Assembly (NCBI GenBank): GCA_029207755.1
Contig: JARCOQ010000008.1
Coordinates: 29,935,021-29,999,020, forward strand
Origin: Chamaea fasciata
Taxonomy: Eukaryota > Chordata > Aves > Passeriformes > Sylviidae
DNA: 64,000 bases
Reading direction: 5' to 3'
The notes under the pieces were generated by a model. That model did no database searches, was not told the origin of the DNA, and saw nothing but the letters and a program-made list of their open reading frames with translations. Made by a program: the position numbers and the translations under genes. Shown piece by piece: positions 23,501 to 34,100 of the stretch (position 1 is the stretch's first letter; the number at the start of each line of letters is the position of its first letter).

Positions 23501-25846
23501 TGGCTTTACAGCATTTTCTAGGCATTTTGCAACCATTCTCCCTAGGATGAGGAATTGGGCAGCACCATCTGCTGGGAAGCAGCAGAAAACCACCGGTTTG
23601 TGCCACTCCGGGGGTCCAGGCTGGCTTCTCGTGGGAGGAAGTGCTGAGTGACACCTAGAAAGGGTGACAAGTCACTCATCTGAATGGGAGGCACCCATAG
23701 ATGTTTCCACTAATGAAAATAAGTTTCCTGCAGAGCTCCAAATGCTACTTCCACGTTTCAACCATCAAGATTGCTCTCAGTCAAGTGAAGACCATGGTTT
23801 GATTTTCAGCAAGTGTCAGCACTAATTTCCCTGACAGGGCTGACTCACCCAATAGCAGCTTTAGGGCAACTGCTTGCAAGGCCCCACAACAAAGTCAGCT
23901 GAAAAAATTCATCCCCAGTTTCCAAGAAAACTTACAGACCCCTTAGGTCTGTGCTTCTACCTTGTTTCACACCCCAGCATATTAAAAAAAAAAAAAAAAA
24001 ATGTTTTTAGGGTAGGTAAATTCCTGAACCTGGTTCAGAAAGCAGCTGAACAGACTGATGTACTGGCACAACCAGAGGCTGTTGCAGGACAGGAAGGAGC
24101 AGTGGAAGCTTAAGTCAATTATTGCCACTAAAAATACACTTGTACAACTCAGCATCCTTTGGAAACTTAGAAAAACAGATATCAAATATAAAATCCAAAC
24201 TAAGCTCATTTTTTAAGCCAAACAAGATGCTTCAGTTATACCATTCAAAAGAGCATCATCACCACAAGGCAGACTGCAAATGAATGTTATGATGTCAGGG
24301 AAAAATAAGTACAGGAAATCTTGGATGTTCTGTTTGAGAACAGGATGACTTTAAAAGCTTCACCTAAGCTAGCTCACTTTTGCATGTAATCAATTACCCT
24401 CAAATCCTTTCAACTAAGCTAATAAATGAGTGACGTCAGAGGTGCTGAAACATACCATCTGTCAGTTTTGCTGTACAATCCTGTTCTCTCCAATCTGTGT
24501 CTATTATGGAAGATTTAGGACAATGAACCTTAGCAGTGAGCAGTGAGTTCTGAGTAAGGTACAGTAGGGCAGATGGAACTGATCCTACATCTCTGTAGGA
24601 CTTGGATTTTCCTCCTGAGTGAGTCAATACGAAACTTTAGGGTTCTCTTAACTGCAAGTTAAGATATACATAAAACCCACTGAAAAACATGAAGCTTTAT
24701 TTAGAATAATGATTTTTCCACTGTGTTCCAACTTTAGTTGACAATGATGCCAAGAGCAATAGCACATGATGGAATTACATAGGCCAGGGAAGGTTCAACA
24801 TAGCTTCTGGTGCTAGCTGTGCTTCTAGCTAAAGAGGGGGAAAAGCACCAGCTGAATACTACCATTTATTTTGTCCCTAGGCCCAAAATATTGTGATTCT
24901 TTTCAGAGCCCTACCCAACTTGGAGGGGAAAAAAAAAAAAAAAAAAAAAAAAAAAGACAGCTTTCTGGGAGATGTAAGCAGTGTACCTGAGAGGAACTCC
25001 ATATGCTCTGGAGTCAACTGGGAAGCACCTCAGGCCATCTCAACCAAAACACTGTTTTGTGATAAAAGAACAAGGTTCAGCTGCACACTGCAATGAGTGT
25101 TTGACAGAATGCCACAAAAACAAATCAGACTTAAGAAATTATTTCCAAACTTACCTTTGAAAACCACCTCCCTACCCCATCACCTCCCTCCAGGTGTAAC
25201 AGGCAGGGCACAGCTCAAACTCAGAGGCCTGGGCTCAGCCAGCAGCCTAGACAGGTCACTGTCCACACCTCTCCTGTCCCTCCTGATTTTAGGATGCTCT
25301 GATCCAAACAGGCAAGGCTGAGACAGGAAATAAATAGGGGCTGAAAGGAAACAGGCTCTAAGTCTCACAGCCAACACAAGCCAGTTTCCAGGGAGCGTGG
25401 GGAATGTTTGGCAGCAGGTGCTGTGAGAGCTGAGGCTGCTGCTCTAACACAAGCAGTGCCAGTGGAAGCATCAGCACATCCACAGCTTACCAAGGCTGAT
25501 TCCTCTTGTGCTTAAGCTTGGCCAAAAACAGCCTTTCTGCAGGAGGCTGTCAGAAGTGTGGTAAACCACTGAGACTGTGTTAGATCCCGTTCTTCCTGCC
25601 TTCCGCTCCTAATTTCAGCCCTTCTGACTGCAGGGAATGCGCTTCCTGTGCGACACCATCACGGAGTGCTGGGACCATGACCCCGAGGCGCGGCTCACCG
25701 CCCACTGCGTGGCTGAGCGCTTCAACCTGATGGCACAGATGGATTGTGATGACATCCTCAACAACAACATGGACAACGAAGCCAGCAAAACAGCTGCTCC
25801 AGGTGAGGAGCACCAGGACAGTGACGGCAGCAGAAACATTCAGTGA
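14208..25846 (+). CDS. TGFBR2L: TGF-beta receptor type-2-like, Ser/Thr kinase receptor (exons 2-7, join; exon 1 not certain)
   Basis: Coding exons are 14208-14358, 16199-16401, 19421-20223, 20336-20477, 21672-21799 and 25634-25846. They give 545 residues plus the missing start. Numbered from the first full codon: cysteine-rich three-finger ectodomain about 14-110, membrane span about 127-152, basic stop-transfer run (RRKR), kinase domain about 209-520 with glycine loop [14 protein letters not shown] lysine 244, HRD 344-346, DFG 364-366 and APE 393-395, then an acidic tail. Type II receptors of this family bind TGF-beta-like dimers at the plasma membrane and phosphorylate type I receptors, which activate SMADs. 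The stretch from RLDP through [18 protein letters not shown] is specific to the TGFBR2 branch rather than ACVR2 or BMPR2. The protein differs too much from bird or mammal TGFBR2 to be that gene (HRDIKSTN instead of HRDLKSSN), so I call a paralogue. Exons 5 and 6 (142 and 128 nt) equal the TGFBR2 lengths I know; exons 2-4 differ only by multiples of three. No frameshift or internal stop is seen. The symbol is descriptive. Confidence 0.93.
14359..16198 (+). other. TGFBR2-like intron 2
   Basis: GT-AG intron of 1840 nt. It holds a pure A40 tract about 150 nt after the donor and a CAAA-rich stretch at about 15206-15245. No other feature is seen. Confidence 0.9.
14511..14550. repeat. Poly-A tract, 40 nt
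   Basis: Uninterrupted A40 in TGFBR2-like intron 2, sense strand. It may be a retroposon tail remnant, but no element body is recognised upstream. Confidence 0.97.
16199..16401 (+). CDS. TGFBR2L: TGFBR2-like exon 3 (C-terminal half of ectodomain)
   Basis: Acceptor is tgtcacatgcag, with a weak pyrimidine tract; donor is gtgagt. It completes the Trp codon and ends with the first base of a Gly codon. It carries TLCHNP, RCIM and the closing [11 protein letters not shown] box typical of the three-finger fold of type II receptors. N-glycosylation sequons are visible at NES, NTS and NHT. Length 203 nt, 12 nt longer than human exon 3. Confidence 0.93.
16402..19420 (+). other. TGFBR2-like intron 3
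   Basis: GT-AG intron of 3019 nt, bounded by gtgagt and a strong pyrimidine-rich acceptor. I see no gene or recognisable repeat in it. Confidence 0.9.
19421..20223 (+). CDS. TGFBR2L: TGFBR2-like exon 4 (membrane span and kinase N-lobe to activation segment)
   Basis: Acceptor is ctttcctcccctcag. The exon encodes the hydrophobic span ([19 protein letters not shown]), the RRKR stop-transfer, a Ser/Pro-rich juxtamembrane linker, the glycine loop, the ATP-anchoring lysine in VAVKIF, the ENILQFLTAE-equivalent helix region, the HRDIKSTN catalytic loop and DFGIAIRLD. It ends after ANSGQ, the same place as in TGFBR2. The donor is gcaagt, a GC-type site. The exon is very GC-rich, which leaves long spurious open frames on the opposite strand. 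Confidence 0.95.
20224..20335 (+). other. TGFBR2-like intron 4, GC-AG type, 112 nt
   Basis: The exon-end context is GGCCAG followed by gcaagt, and the acceptor is gccag. Protein alignment to TGFBR2 (ANSGQ joined to VGTARYM) fixes both ends exactly, so the donor dinucleotide is GC. Retention would read 21 foreign codons and then hit TGA at 20287-20289. Confidence 0.88.
20336..20477 (+). CDS. TGFBR2L: TGFBR2-like exon 5 (APE loop and kinase C-lobe)
   Basis: Acceptor is ctctctgtggccag; donor is gtagga. It encodes [14 protein letters not shown], the [18 protein letters not shown] helix and SRCEVVG. Length is 142 nt, the same as the exon I know from human TGFBR2, and it ends with the first base of a Glu codon. 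Confidence 0.95.
20478..21671 (+). other. TGFBR2-like intron 5
   Basis: GT-AG intron of 1194 nt. It is unusually poor in + strand stop codons: one frame is open from 20568 to 21482 and another from 21040 to 21687. Neither resembles a known protein, and both are Ser/Pro-rich. A T-run sits at 21551-21567. Confidence 0.85.
21672..21799 (+). CDS. TGFBR2L: TGFBR2-like exon 6 (kinase C-lobe insert)
   Basis: Acceptor is gttgcttccttgcag; donor is gtaagc. It encodes [18 protein letters not shown], then a segment ending [13 protein letters not shown]. Length is 128 nt, equal to human TGFBR2 exon 6, whose last base is the known c.1524 boundary. The frame is continuous with exons 5 and 7. Confidence 0.95.
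24431..24438. promoter_or_regulatory. Palindromic CRE consensus (TGACGTCA)
   Basis: A perfect CREB/ATF octamer in TGFBR2-like intron 6. About one such 8-mer is expected by chance in 64 kb, so the support is weak. Confidence 0.2.
24929..24955. repeat. Poly-A tract, 27 nt
   Basis: Uninterrupted A27 in TGFBR2-like intron 6, preceded by GGGG. Confidence 0.97.
25634..25846 (+). CDS. TGFBR2L: TGFBR2-like exon 7 (end of kinase and C-terminal tail, stop TGA)
   Basis: Acceptor is cagcccttctgactgcag. It starts with [22 protein letters not shown], the last kinase helices, whose CWD and Arg are invariant in the family. A 39-residue polar tail rich in Asp, Asn, Gln and Ser follows and ends at TGA 25844-25846. 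The tail sequence is unlike that of TGFBR2 although the length is similar. Confidence 0.95.
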   Translation, partial: GMRFLCDTITECWDHDPEARLTAHCVAERFNLMAQMDCDDILNNNMDNEASKTAAPGEEHQDSDGSRNIQ

Positions 25847-25963
25847 CGCAGCAGGCAGAAGTCCTCATCATGAGGAACAAGAGGATATGGGGGAAGCATT
25901 TAACTCATGGGAGAAAAAAACCCTCACTGTTTTTCAAAACGGAACTAAGATCTAGTACATAAA

Positions 25964-25972
25964 TTATTTATA
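25964..25972 (+). promoter_or_regulatory. AU-rich element nonamer in the 3' UTR
   Basis: TTATTTATA matches the mRNA-destabilising nonamer UUAUUUA(U/A)(U/A). It lies about 118 nt after the stop codon, within AT-rich sequence. Confidence 0.45.
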
Positions 25973-26216
25973 AGATCGGTTTCCTCCCACAGATACAGTG
26001 AACTGTGGAATCAATATTTTGGTTAAAGTGAAACAGTATTATATGAGCTGACTTTGTACTTACTTAAAATGTATAATGATGCAAAGCATTCCTTTTATTG
26101 TTTTTTAAAATAATAATGTTTAATCTTTTATTAATATGCATCTGAATTCCATGTTTGTCTTTTTTAAGTCCTTCCATGTTGTCATACAAGTTTCTTTTCT
26201 AACTTATTCTGCAGTG

Positions 26217-26222
26217 ATTAAA
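26217..26222 (+). terminator. Possible polyadenylation signal (ATTAAA) of the TGFBR2-like gene
   Basis: This is the commonest variant hexamer, about 370 nt after the stop codon, followed by T-rich sequence. No better hexamer lies closer to the stop. Confidence 0.25.
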
Positions 26223-26240
26223 ACCATTTTCCTCTTTTTC

Positions 26241-29200
26241 AGGGCCTACACACACACACACATAAAATCTGTTGTAGTAGGAAAAAAAGACATCATGAGA
26301 TGTACTGCACCCTCTATGGAAGAAATGCTGACATCCAAGAAAATCACTCATGCAACATTGTGCAAAGATCCACAATAATCCAGTTTGTAAAAGCCTGATA
26401 TGATGCAACTCCAACATACCTTTCCTCACTGGGGAATTCCTGGGTTAATTGATAGTTCAGGTGGGTGTGTGAAGCTTCTTTGAGAGAGAAAAAAGAAAGA
26501 AGTCACCAGTGCAGACATGGCTGCTTCACCCTAAAAGCTCTCTGTGCAAGCTATCTAGACAATCCTTCTCCCCATCAGACTAGTTTCCAGCCACCTGTAG
26601 CCAGATCTGTGCCACAGCAACAGCATCAACACATGGTGTTGGCCAATTCTTCTGGAAACTCTCACACCCTCCTGCTGGGTTACCCCACCTGGGGAAACAC
26701 AATCAGACTGAACTGAGACCTTTGTTCCCAGGATCACCAGATCAACCCAGGCTGCCCCTATTCTGGAAAGCAATTAAGGAAAGGTAAGTCACACCTCACT
26801 CTGAACCCTGGTGCTACGCAAATCCCTCCGCCCTTGGGAGCAAAAAGCTCAGGTGCTCTGAAGCCCTGGAAGTCCATACCTGACACACAGAGGTGACTTG
26901 ACCTACACAGAGGTGTATTTTTTGGGACAGCATCTGAGAGGAATACATTTCTTGCCACCACACAGCTGCGTGGATCAGCCCAGAAAGAGGGGAAGGGAGC
27001 AAACCATGCAACAGCCACAAGTTTTCTCCAGCAGAGGCTGCTCAATGTGGAGCAGGAAAGCAGATCTGCAGGACTGGTTTGGTTCTCTTAAGTGCTCGGG
27101 TATCACAGCACTAACTCATATAAAAACCTTTTCTTCTCTACCTATTGTTTCCACCTCCCTGGACTGTTTTTACAGCTGCTAAATTAAAAGCCTATTGTCT
27201 CTAAACACTTCAAAGAAGGACAGAAGGGGAATGAATTAGGTTGCACCAAATCTAAATAACAAAAAAAATTGCTTAGCTACCATTTATGCTATCTGCAACT
27301 GTGATCACACCTGTCATTCTCACTAATCTTCACCTGGCTGCTACCTCCTGACACCACAATTTTTCAAGTTAACCCTTTTCTCTTGAAGCACATCCTCCCC
27401 AGTTCCCCACAAATACACCTTTTCCAACCCACCCGACTTCAGCCTCATTTCTTTAATATATTAACCACTGCTCTAGCACAAGAGAAACAGAGCATGGGGC
27501 AGCTTTTCTGTCATGGAGATAAAAAACTACAGGAACACACCAAACTCCCCTCCAGGCTGTCCAATCTTTCCTTCTCATAGTATTTTGTGCAGAATTTCCA
27601 AACCAAGTTCTGCACCAAGTTGTTTGGACACACTGATGAATGTGTTCACTCGTTCTTCCAAGCTCAAAAGGATTTAAAAGACACTCTGACCTGTTCTTCC
27701 CACAGGTCACAGGGAAAGAGGGGGATCAGCCTGTGCAAACTAGACATTGAAGGCTGCACCTCTGATTCTGATGGCTGAAATCCAAATTCTCCTGGGGAGA
27801 CAGTCTTCATCCTAGGCTGGACAGTTCATACTATAAATATGCTGAAAAACTTTATCTTTTCCCCTGCCCATGCCTAAAATCTTGAACAACCCAATTTGCA
27901 TAGTGCATTTTTTTCCATGAAACACAAATCCATCAGGATTACACACCTGAATGCCTGTGTTAAACAGGGCTGACTTGTCACACTCTGTTTTCTATGAGCA
28001 GCAGCACGCTGCACAGCACCTCTAAAGACAGCCACTTATTCAAGATTCAAGATCTATTTATGATTCAGGGACCCTAAAACCAACCTGAGATCAATGAAAA
28101 TTCTGCTCCTAACTTCCGTGAGGCCCAATCAAGCCAAGAAGACAGACGGTAACATAAGCCAATGTCCTATTTTGCCACATTCCCTGTTGGAACACACTGT
28201 GGTTCCAGCAAGTATCTACACAGGAAGCAGCACTGAGCCCTTCCCATTGCTCCAGAAGGTACAGGATGGAAACAACATCAGTTATGCAAGAGAATCAAAT
28301 CTGGTCAGAGTTAAAAATACATCCATTACTCCGCAGGGTGTTTGCCACTCTCAGAAGAATCACAATTACAATTTAAGCTGGATATTCAGTGGCTAGATTT
28401 TTTTTTCTTTTTTTCAAATAGTTTTCAACTATGTCCTTTGTTTGTAGAAGCAGAAATTTGCATCCTAACTAAATCCATATCAGGAAGCATTCCAGTTCTG
28501 GTGATCACTTGAGCAAAGGAAGGGATTACCTTCTTTTCTTCCTAGAAACATCCCCATGGTAAAAGAAATCACTTCATGTATTGTATCAAAGTATTTCTTC
28601 AGCATTAGGTCTATTTTTACACAACAAAATTAGTAACAGCTTTCTTAGTGTGGAACCAACAAGCATACCAGATGAGGGAGGAAGAGAAATAACTTGACTA
28701 GTAGTGTTATATAAGGAACACAAATGGGTTTATGGTCAACGTGGGAGCTTTTCAGTCTCATTTACAGCCAACACCCTGACAAATCCCAAGTCAAAATTTT
28801 AAAGCTGAGTTTACTGACTGAGTTGTGAGTCTGTATTTTAGTTAGCCTAAGTTTGATCCCCGGAGTGTGCTCAGCTGAAAAATGTTTGGTTTTGCTCTGA
28901 ACACTGCAATATTAAAAGCAGGGCCTTGCACCACAGCCTTTGCTGTTTGTTTAAAGCAAATGTGCCATGTGACATGGATAAAACTATCAAACCTATACAG
29001 TATTAATCTGTTTCTCTACCAGCCCCATTTTGGTGCAGGTACTGATGAACCATAGAAGAATTTCACACAATGCCACCACGATTCCTACCCCAAATCCTGG
29101 AACTGGCCAAGGAGCCAAATGTGCCACAGACCCAGAAACAAGGAGGAATTAATCCCACTATTTTATTTTTATTTTTATTTTTATTCCGGGTTAAACATGA

Positions 29201-29430
29201 AAATGCCCAATGGATATCCAAAATTATCACAACAGGATGGTTGTATAGAATATCACAAACAAGACAAGTAGGGCCTAAAACATTCCTCTGCTGGAGAATA
29301 GTTACCACTCAAGCACATACTGCCAAAATATCGCACTTTTGGGACCAAGGAAAGCCCAGACAGATCTCCAGCATGAAAGAAAACAACCACCTACTCCTTC
29401 CTGGTCATCTGATCTCTAGGAAAGCAGACA
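26241..29430. other. Convergent intergenic interval
   Basis: This lies between the presumed 3' ends of the two genes. Only short overlapping open frames occur and no homology is recognised. It has a small CA run at 26248-26263 and a TTTTA repeat at 29161-29185. The latter could supply AATAAA signals to the - strand. Confidence 0.55.
29161..29185. repeat. TTTTA/ATTTT short repeat
   Basis: Four tandem units of about six bases. On the - strand it reads as overlapping AATAAA hexamers. Confidence 0.9.
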
Positions 29431-29434
29431 GAAC

Positions 29435-31058
29435 AAATGAATCATTTTGTAGCTTTATTATCCCCCCCCCCTTCTCACAAACAGACTATGACTTGCATTG
29501 AGATCTCAGTGCATTTCACAGCAAAAAAAAAAAAAAAATGTACAAGAGGATCAAAACAGTTGTGCATAAACCCAACTTTTTTTTTTTTTTTGCATGATTT
29601 ACAGTTTGTGTTGAAAGTTAACATGGTTATTTAAACCTTCTGATGCATTCTTACACTTGCATCTTCTCCATGGAAAACATCTTACCAGATCACACAGTTG
29701 TGAGTTCTCATGATGCTGGATCAGGTGCAGCCATTGCCATGGCTGGGAAGTGGCAGATAATGTTATATACACTGATTGGAAGACTACATCAGAAGAAAAA
29801 ACAGATTAAGGCACCACTGTTGGAAAAATTAAGGTAGCTTGTAGTTACAACAATAACGAAAGCCATAGTAAGTACTATTCTTAATTGCCAGCAATTCTTA
29901 GACTTCAATAAAATAGTTATAAAAAGGAGAAAAAAAAAAAAAGGATGTTTGTACCTGAATACAGTTTCCTGATATCTGATTGTGTTTCAAATCAATACCC
30001 AGTCCTCAGCATAATCAGATGTTTGTTTGGGTTTTTTTATGGTAAGATGAAAAACCAGGACCTACAGTCCATGTATTCAAGGTCACATTTCACTCCTTTG
30101 TTCTGAACAACACCACAGGAGAAAAAACGAAACAACCCAAAGGACAGTTTGTAACACTGATACTTCATCTCTGAAACGATTAGATGGGCAGAGGAATTTT
30201 AATATAAAACTGTACGTTTTCTGTTCATTTTGAAAGCCTTAGTCCTCAGGAAGAGAAGTTGGAGGAGAAAAAACAGGCCAGATCTCATTATATTATAACT
30301 TGAGAAAAAACAGTCACTCAAAGCGATTTAATAAAATTAGAGCTGAAAAGTGTTCAAATTACTTTTCCAATTCAAGTCAATTATTTCAAGTATATTAAAA
30401 CGTTTCAGAGGAAAAATTTCTCCATGGTTACACTTCTAATTGCTTTTATAAATCCATAAAAAAGAAAAGTAGTCTCTACGTACATCCCATATTCCTCCAA
30501 TGCATGCACACGTTCTCTCCGGAGAAAAGGTCGTCACGATCCAGTTGTTTCTTAATACTGATTTCAGGGACATCTTCCAAACACCCTTCCAGTTTTTGCC
30601 AAGAAGGTTAATTACTGGGCATAAAAGCAGCAATTTTCTGTTGCTGTTGTCTACATGTGTACTGAGGAGGTTTCAGTGATTAAAGAGCTTGACACAGATT
30701 CCAAAAGAGTTCCTATGTCACTCTAAAATCCAACAGGTTCCTTCTTCTCTCAGGCAGCTTTTGCAATCAGATCTACTTAGAAGAATCTTACACAATGCAG
30801 ATAAAATCTCTTGGATCATACAAAAAAACAAGTTGGTTGAATGTACCTGGCAGGTTTGTCTCTACAACTTGGATTTTTACCTTTTTGTTTCGTTTTTTTT
30901 TTAAATAGCTTTAAAGTGCCCTAGTATAGTTACTTCTTTATGCTCATTAAACTTGCACAATTACATAAAAAGGGGACACTCAGTGTGATTACTGTGTTCT
31001 GAGAGACAGAGGAAAAGGAGAGGAAAAATCAGAAAACTCATCTTAAAGCAGCTTTTTT
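29435..31058 (-). other. OSBPL11: Probable 3' UTR of OSBPL11
   Basis: About 1.6 kb of AT-rich sequence follows the OSBPL11 stop codon on the - strand and runs to a canonical AATAAA at 29459-29454. No competing exon or open frame of note lies in it. The 3' end is inferred from the hexamer only; a further cluster of hexamers near 29161-29185 could give a longer form. Confidence 0.45.
29454..29459 (-). terminator. OSBPL11: Possible polyadenylation signal (AATAAA) of OSBPL11
   Basis: The + strand TTTATT reads AATAAA on the - strand, about 1.6 kb after the stop codon. It is the first canonical hexamer I noticed downstream of the stop. Confidence 0.4.
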
Positions 31059-31136
31059 CTAGTTACTGTCCGTTTGCTGAGTTTGTGCGGCAGAGACTGT
31101 TTTCCAGAGGGGTTTATGGTAAACCCAGCCATCTCC
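31059..31136 (-). CDS. OSBPL11: OSBPL11 exon 13 (C-terminus, stop TAG)
   Basis: The acceptor on the - strand is ctctttaaattgcag. The exon opens with [12 protein letters not shown], the conserved end of ORP11, and closes with a Gln/Thr-rich tail at TAG 31061-31059. It has 25 codons plus stop, in phase 0. Confidence 0.93.
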   Translation of the reverse strand, partial: GDGWVYHKPLWKTVSAAQTQQTDSN

Positions 31137-34100
31137 CTGCAATTTAAAGAGAAAGTATGGTTATCATATTAGACTGATGGCTGTGAACAGCAGAGGGACA
31201 GAGCTGGTACCTTTAACTCCACAGATTGAGGCACAGAGATCAGCAGTGCAGGCTGCTGATGCTGCTTCAGAACACGTGCAGGCTCCTGCCGAGCCACCGC
31301 GCTCTCTGGGAGTGGACTGCACTTGTAATTAACCCAGTCAAAAAGCCACTCTTCTCAACCATGTGATCCAAATTACTTTCAGAAGCCAAATAAACATCCA
31401 GCAGAGAGGCAGCTACCCAGGATTATCAGCTCTACTTCTACCCAAATGCTTACCCAGAAATGCAGTGCTCAGGATCACGTTTAAATGTTTTCTGAGTACA
31501 TCTATATCCTGCACTAGCAACAGAATTTCATCTTTTGCAAATCTAACAATACAACTATCTAACTTTGAGCTAGTCGTACTAACACTGCTTTGGAGAACAA
31601 AAACCTTCATGGGAGCTAGTCCTGAACGTGACAAAATAAACCTGGAATATGTCCAAGAGAAAGAAACCTTTTAGCCTATGTTCCAAACCCTTACTAGATC
31701 ACAATTATGGGAAGAGGAGGGGAATTACATTACTGCAGTGCAACAGATAAAGTTTTCACTGTAAGGAGAAACTAAACTACTACAGCATTAATTTTACTCA
31801 AGAACTCTCCTGTTGCAAAGGGCCCAGCAAAGGTCTCTACACAAGCAAGGTCTCACCACATGGATCACAAGAAAAGCCTATTTCAAAGTTAGCATACCAG
31901 CATGCCCCAATTCTTCTGGACAGGCTGCACCTCCCCTTGTTAAAACTCTTACTACCTTATTACTACTACTACTATTACTGAAGTACAGGTTAAGACACTA
32001 AATAAATAAGCCCTATCCAAAATCTAATGCAGAAGAACAAAAAAAGTGGTAAGTTAAGAATGAACTCAACTCCTTCTGGCTAACAGTACTATGTTGGGTA
32101 CATAAACACACAACCTCAGCAAAATTAGTACTACTGATAATTTCCTTTGGGTATTTTTTCCATATGCCATTGAGGAAGTGCTTGGTAAAAGAAATGGGAC
32201 CGGAAAACTGGACAACATTTTGATGCAAAATCCAAGCATTTACAAAGTGGAGAATGAAGTCACACCTTTACATGCTTAGGAATTCTTACGTCACCTTATT
32301 CCTATGGATCCCACAAAGCTGAACTATAAGATTTAAAGCCAAATACTCCATTCTGATAGGACACAGAACCATATGTGCCTCCTGCTTGCATAACAGTTCT
32401 GCTTCTACCTTCATCAATCGCAGATAGCTGCTTGGAAACTTACATCTTTAAGGAAGTATTTAGTACACCAAGGTGTTTCTGTTTCAGCACGATGTCTCTC
32501 TTCATTCCTCTGCCGTTCTTCCAGGGCTCGCTTGTGCTCTGTAGCCTTATCGATGTCTCCATCCCGCAGAGACTCTGTCACATGCTGCCACAGCCTCCTA
32601 CAAAATAAACTGGTAACCTTACTGTTCCAAAGGCTTCCCAGCCAGCCACCTCAAACTGCAGGATCACCCTGGAACAGGAGCACTCTCTCCACTTACACAT
32701 GACAAACCAGCCCCAGTCAGAGCATTGCAGTGCAGGTGAGGGCTCATGGCCAAGCCTTAGAGCTACACCAGCAAATGGGAGCAGTAGGAGAAGGGCTCTG
32801 AGGCTCTGGCAGTGCCAATCTAATGTCTGTTTGCAAACTCTTTAAAGCTGCTATTGGAAGTGTTATTCAACAAGCAGCTTCTTGTGAGGATGTCAGGAGC
32901 TGCTCTGTTGTGTAGCTGACGGGTAAAAACAAAACTAATAGGGAGATTCTGTTCTCTAGTAAGCACTTTGTGAACTCAGAAAACCCCCTCTGTTCATAAA
33001 TAGGAGGCAAAATAAACAACCATGTGCCTGCACTAGGGTTTTGCACTTTATTTTTTTAATTCTTGATTTTTATTTTTAGAAAACATAAAAAAATCAGGAT
33101 CAGGCTGCTAAGCAGTATCCACAAATACTATCTGCATTTGCAGATTTTCCTAAGGCACTCACCAGACTGCTTAGGACAAAAAGGGTCAAAGAAGAGCAAA
33201 CACATACTCTACCTAGATTCAAAGGGGCCTTGCTTCTCCAGGGGCCGGACTCGTTTTCTTGTCACAGAGAGCTTTGTCAAGTCCACATATTTGGTCTCCC
33301 CATTGCTGTAGGTGAACTCAAGCACACTGTTCCACTCCCCCTGCACTCTGCACACCACCGTGTTTGTCATGTTCTGCTTCACTTCACCTGTGACTCTAGG
33401 AAAGAAATTTATTTTTAAAAAGCCATGACTGAAGAAACCTGAGGACTATTCCTTGCATAATCACTCAACCCTGAATGAGTTTGCAAACTTGTCACACTGC
33501 CTTGGAAAATGTTAGTTATTTGAATTGCATTTGTGTGAAGATGCTCAAAGAGCAAAGTGACTTTCATTCACTGCTCTAGTTCTCTTCATGTTACCCAGGA
33601 AACTCTGTTTTTGGCTTCAGCTTGTTTCAAGCCTCTTAAGGAAATTGAAAATGAAAAAGGAACTAACACAGACTGATTCACATAGAACAAGCAGTTGATC
33701 ATTTCCACTTGAAGTATCACATCAGACTATAGTTCAGACTTAAAAAATAAAAACTAAACTTTCTATCAAGAATATATCTCACTACCTGCTGGCATTTCAT
33801 CTGGCATCTTTACATTTCAACCTTCTCCTTATGTAGGTGGTCTCATTTTCTCATGTTGCTCACATAAGCAGCAGACACACAAAGGCAGAAAACAGGGTAG
33901 GAAACTGGGAATCAGGAGAACTGCTTTTGTTCCCTGTCTCTTCCACAGAAACCTCTGCCAATAAAAAGATGAGGAAAATGTCTTTTTGACATGCAGCATT
34001 TCATTCAAAGTGTTGCATAATGCTCAAGTATCATCATAATTACACACACTGATGCATATTTTTCTTCTCAACTTCAAGACCTGTACAAAGGCCTCCTGAC

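Larger units (their letters stand above)
21800..25633 (+). other. TGFBR2-like intron 6
   Basis: GT-AG intron of 3834 nt. It contains poly-A runs at 23984-24001 and 24929-24955 and a palindromic cAMP-response-element consensus at 24431-24438. No gene is supported. Confidence 0.88.
25847..26240 (+). other. Probable 3' UTR of the TGFBR2-like gene
   Basis: This AT-rich sequence follows the stop codon. It has a full AU-rich-element nonamer (TTATTTATA) at 25964-25972. The nearest plausible polyadenylation hexamer is ATTAAA at 26217; no AATAAA is seen in the first several hundred bases. The end is uncertain. Confidence 0.4.

Noticed and set aside
14208..25846. Calling the receptor ACVR2A, ACVR2B or BMPR2
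   Set aside because: The [29 protein letters not shown] stretch, the cysteine spacing and the exon lengths are those of the TGFBR2 branch.
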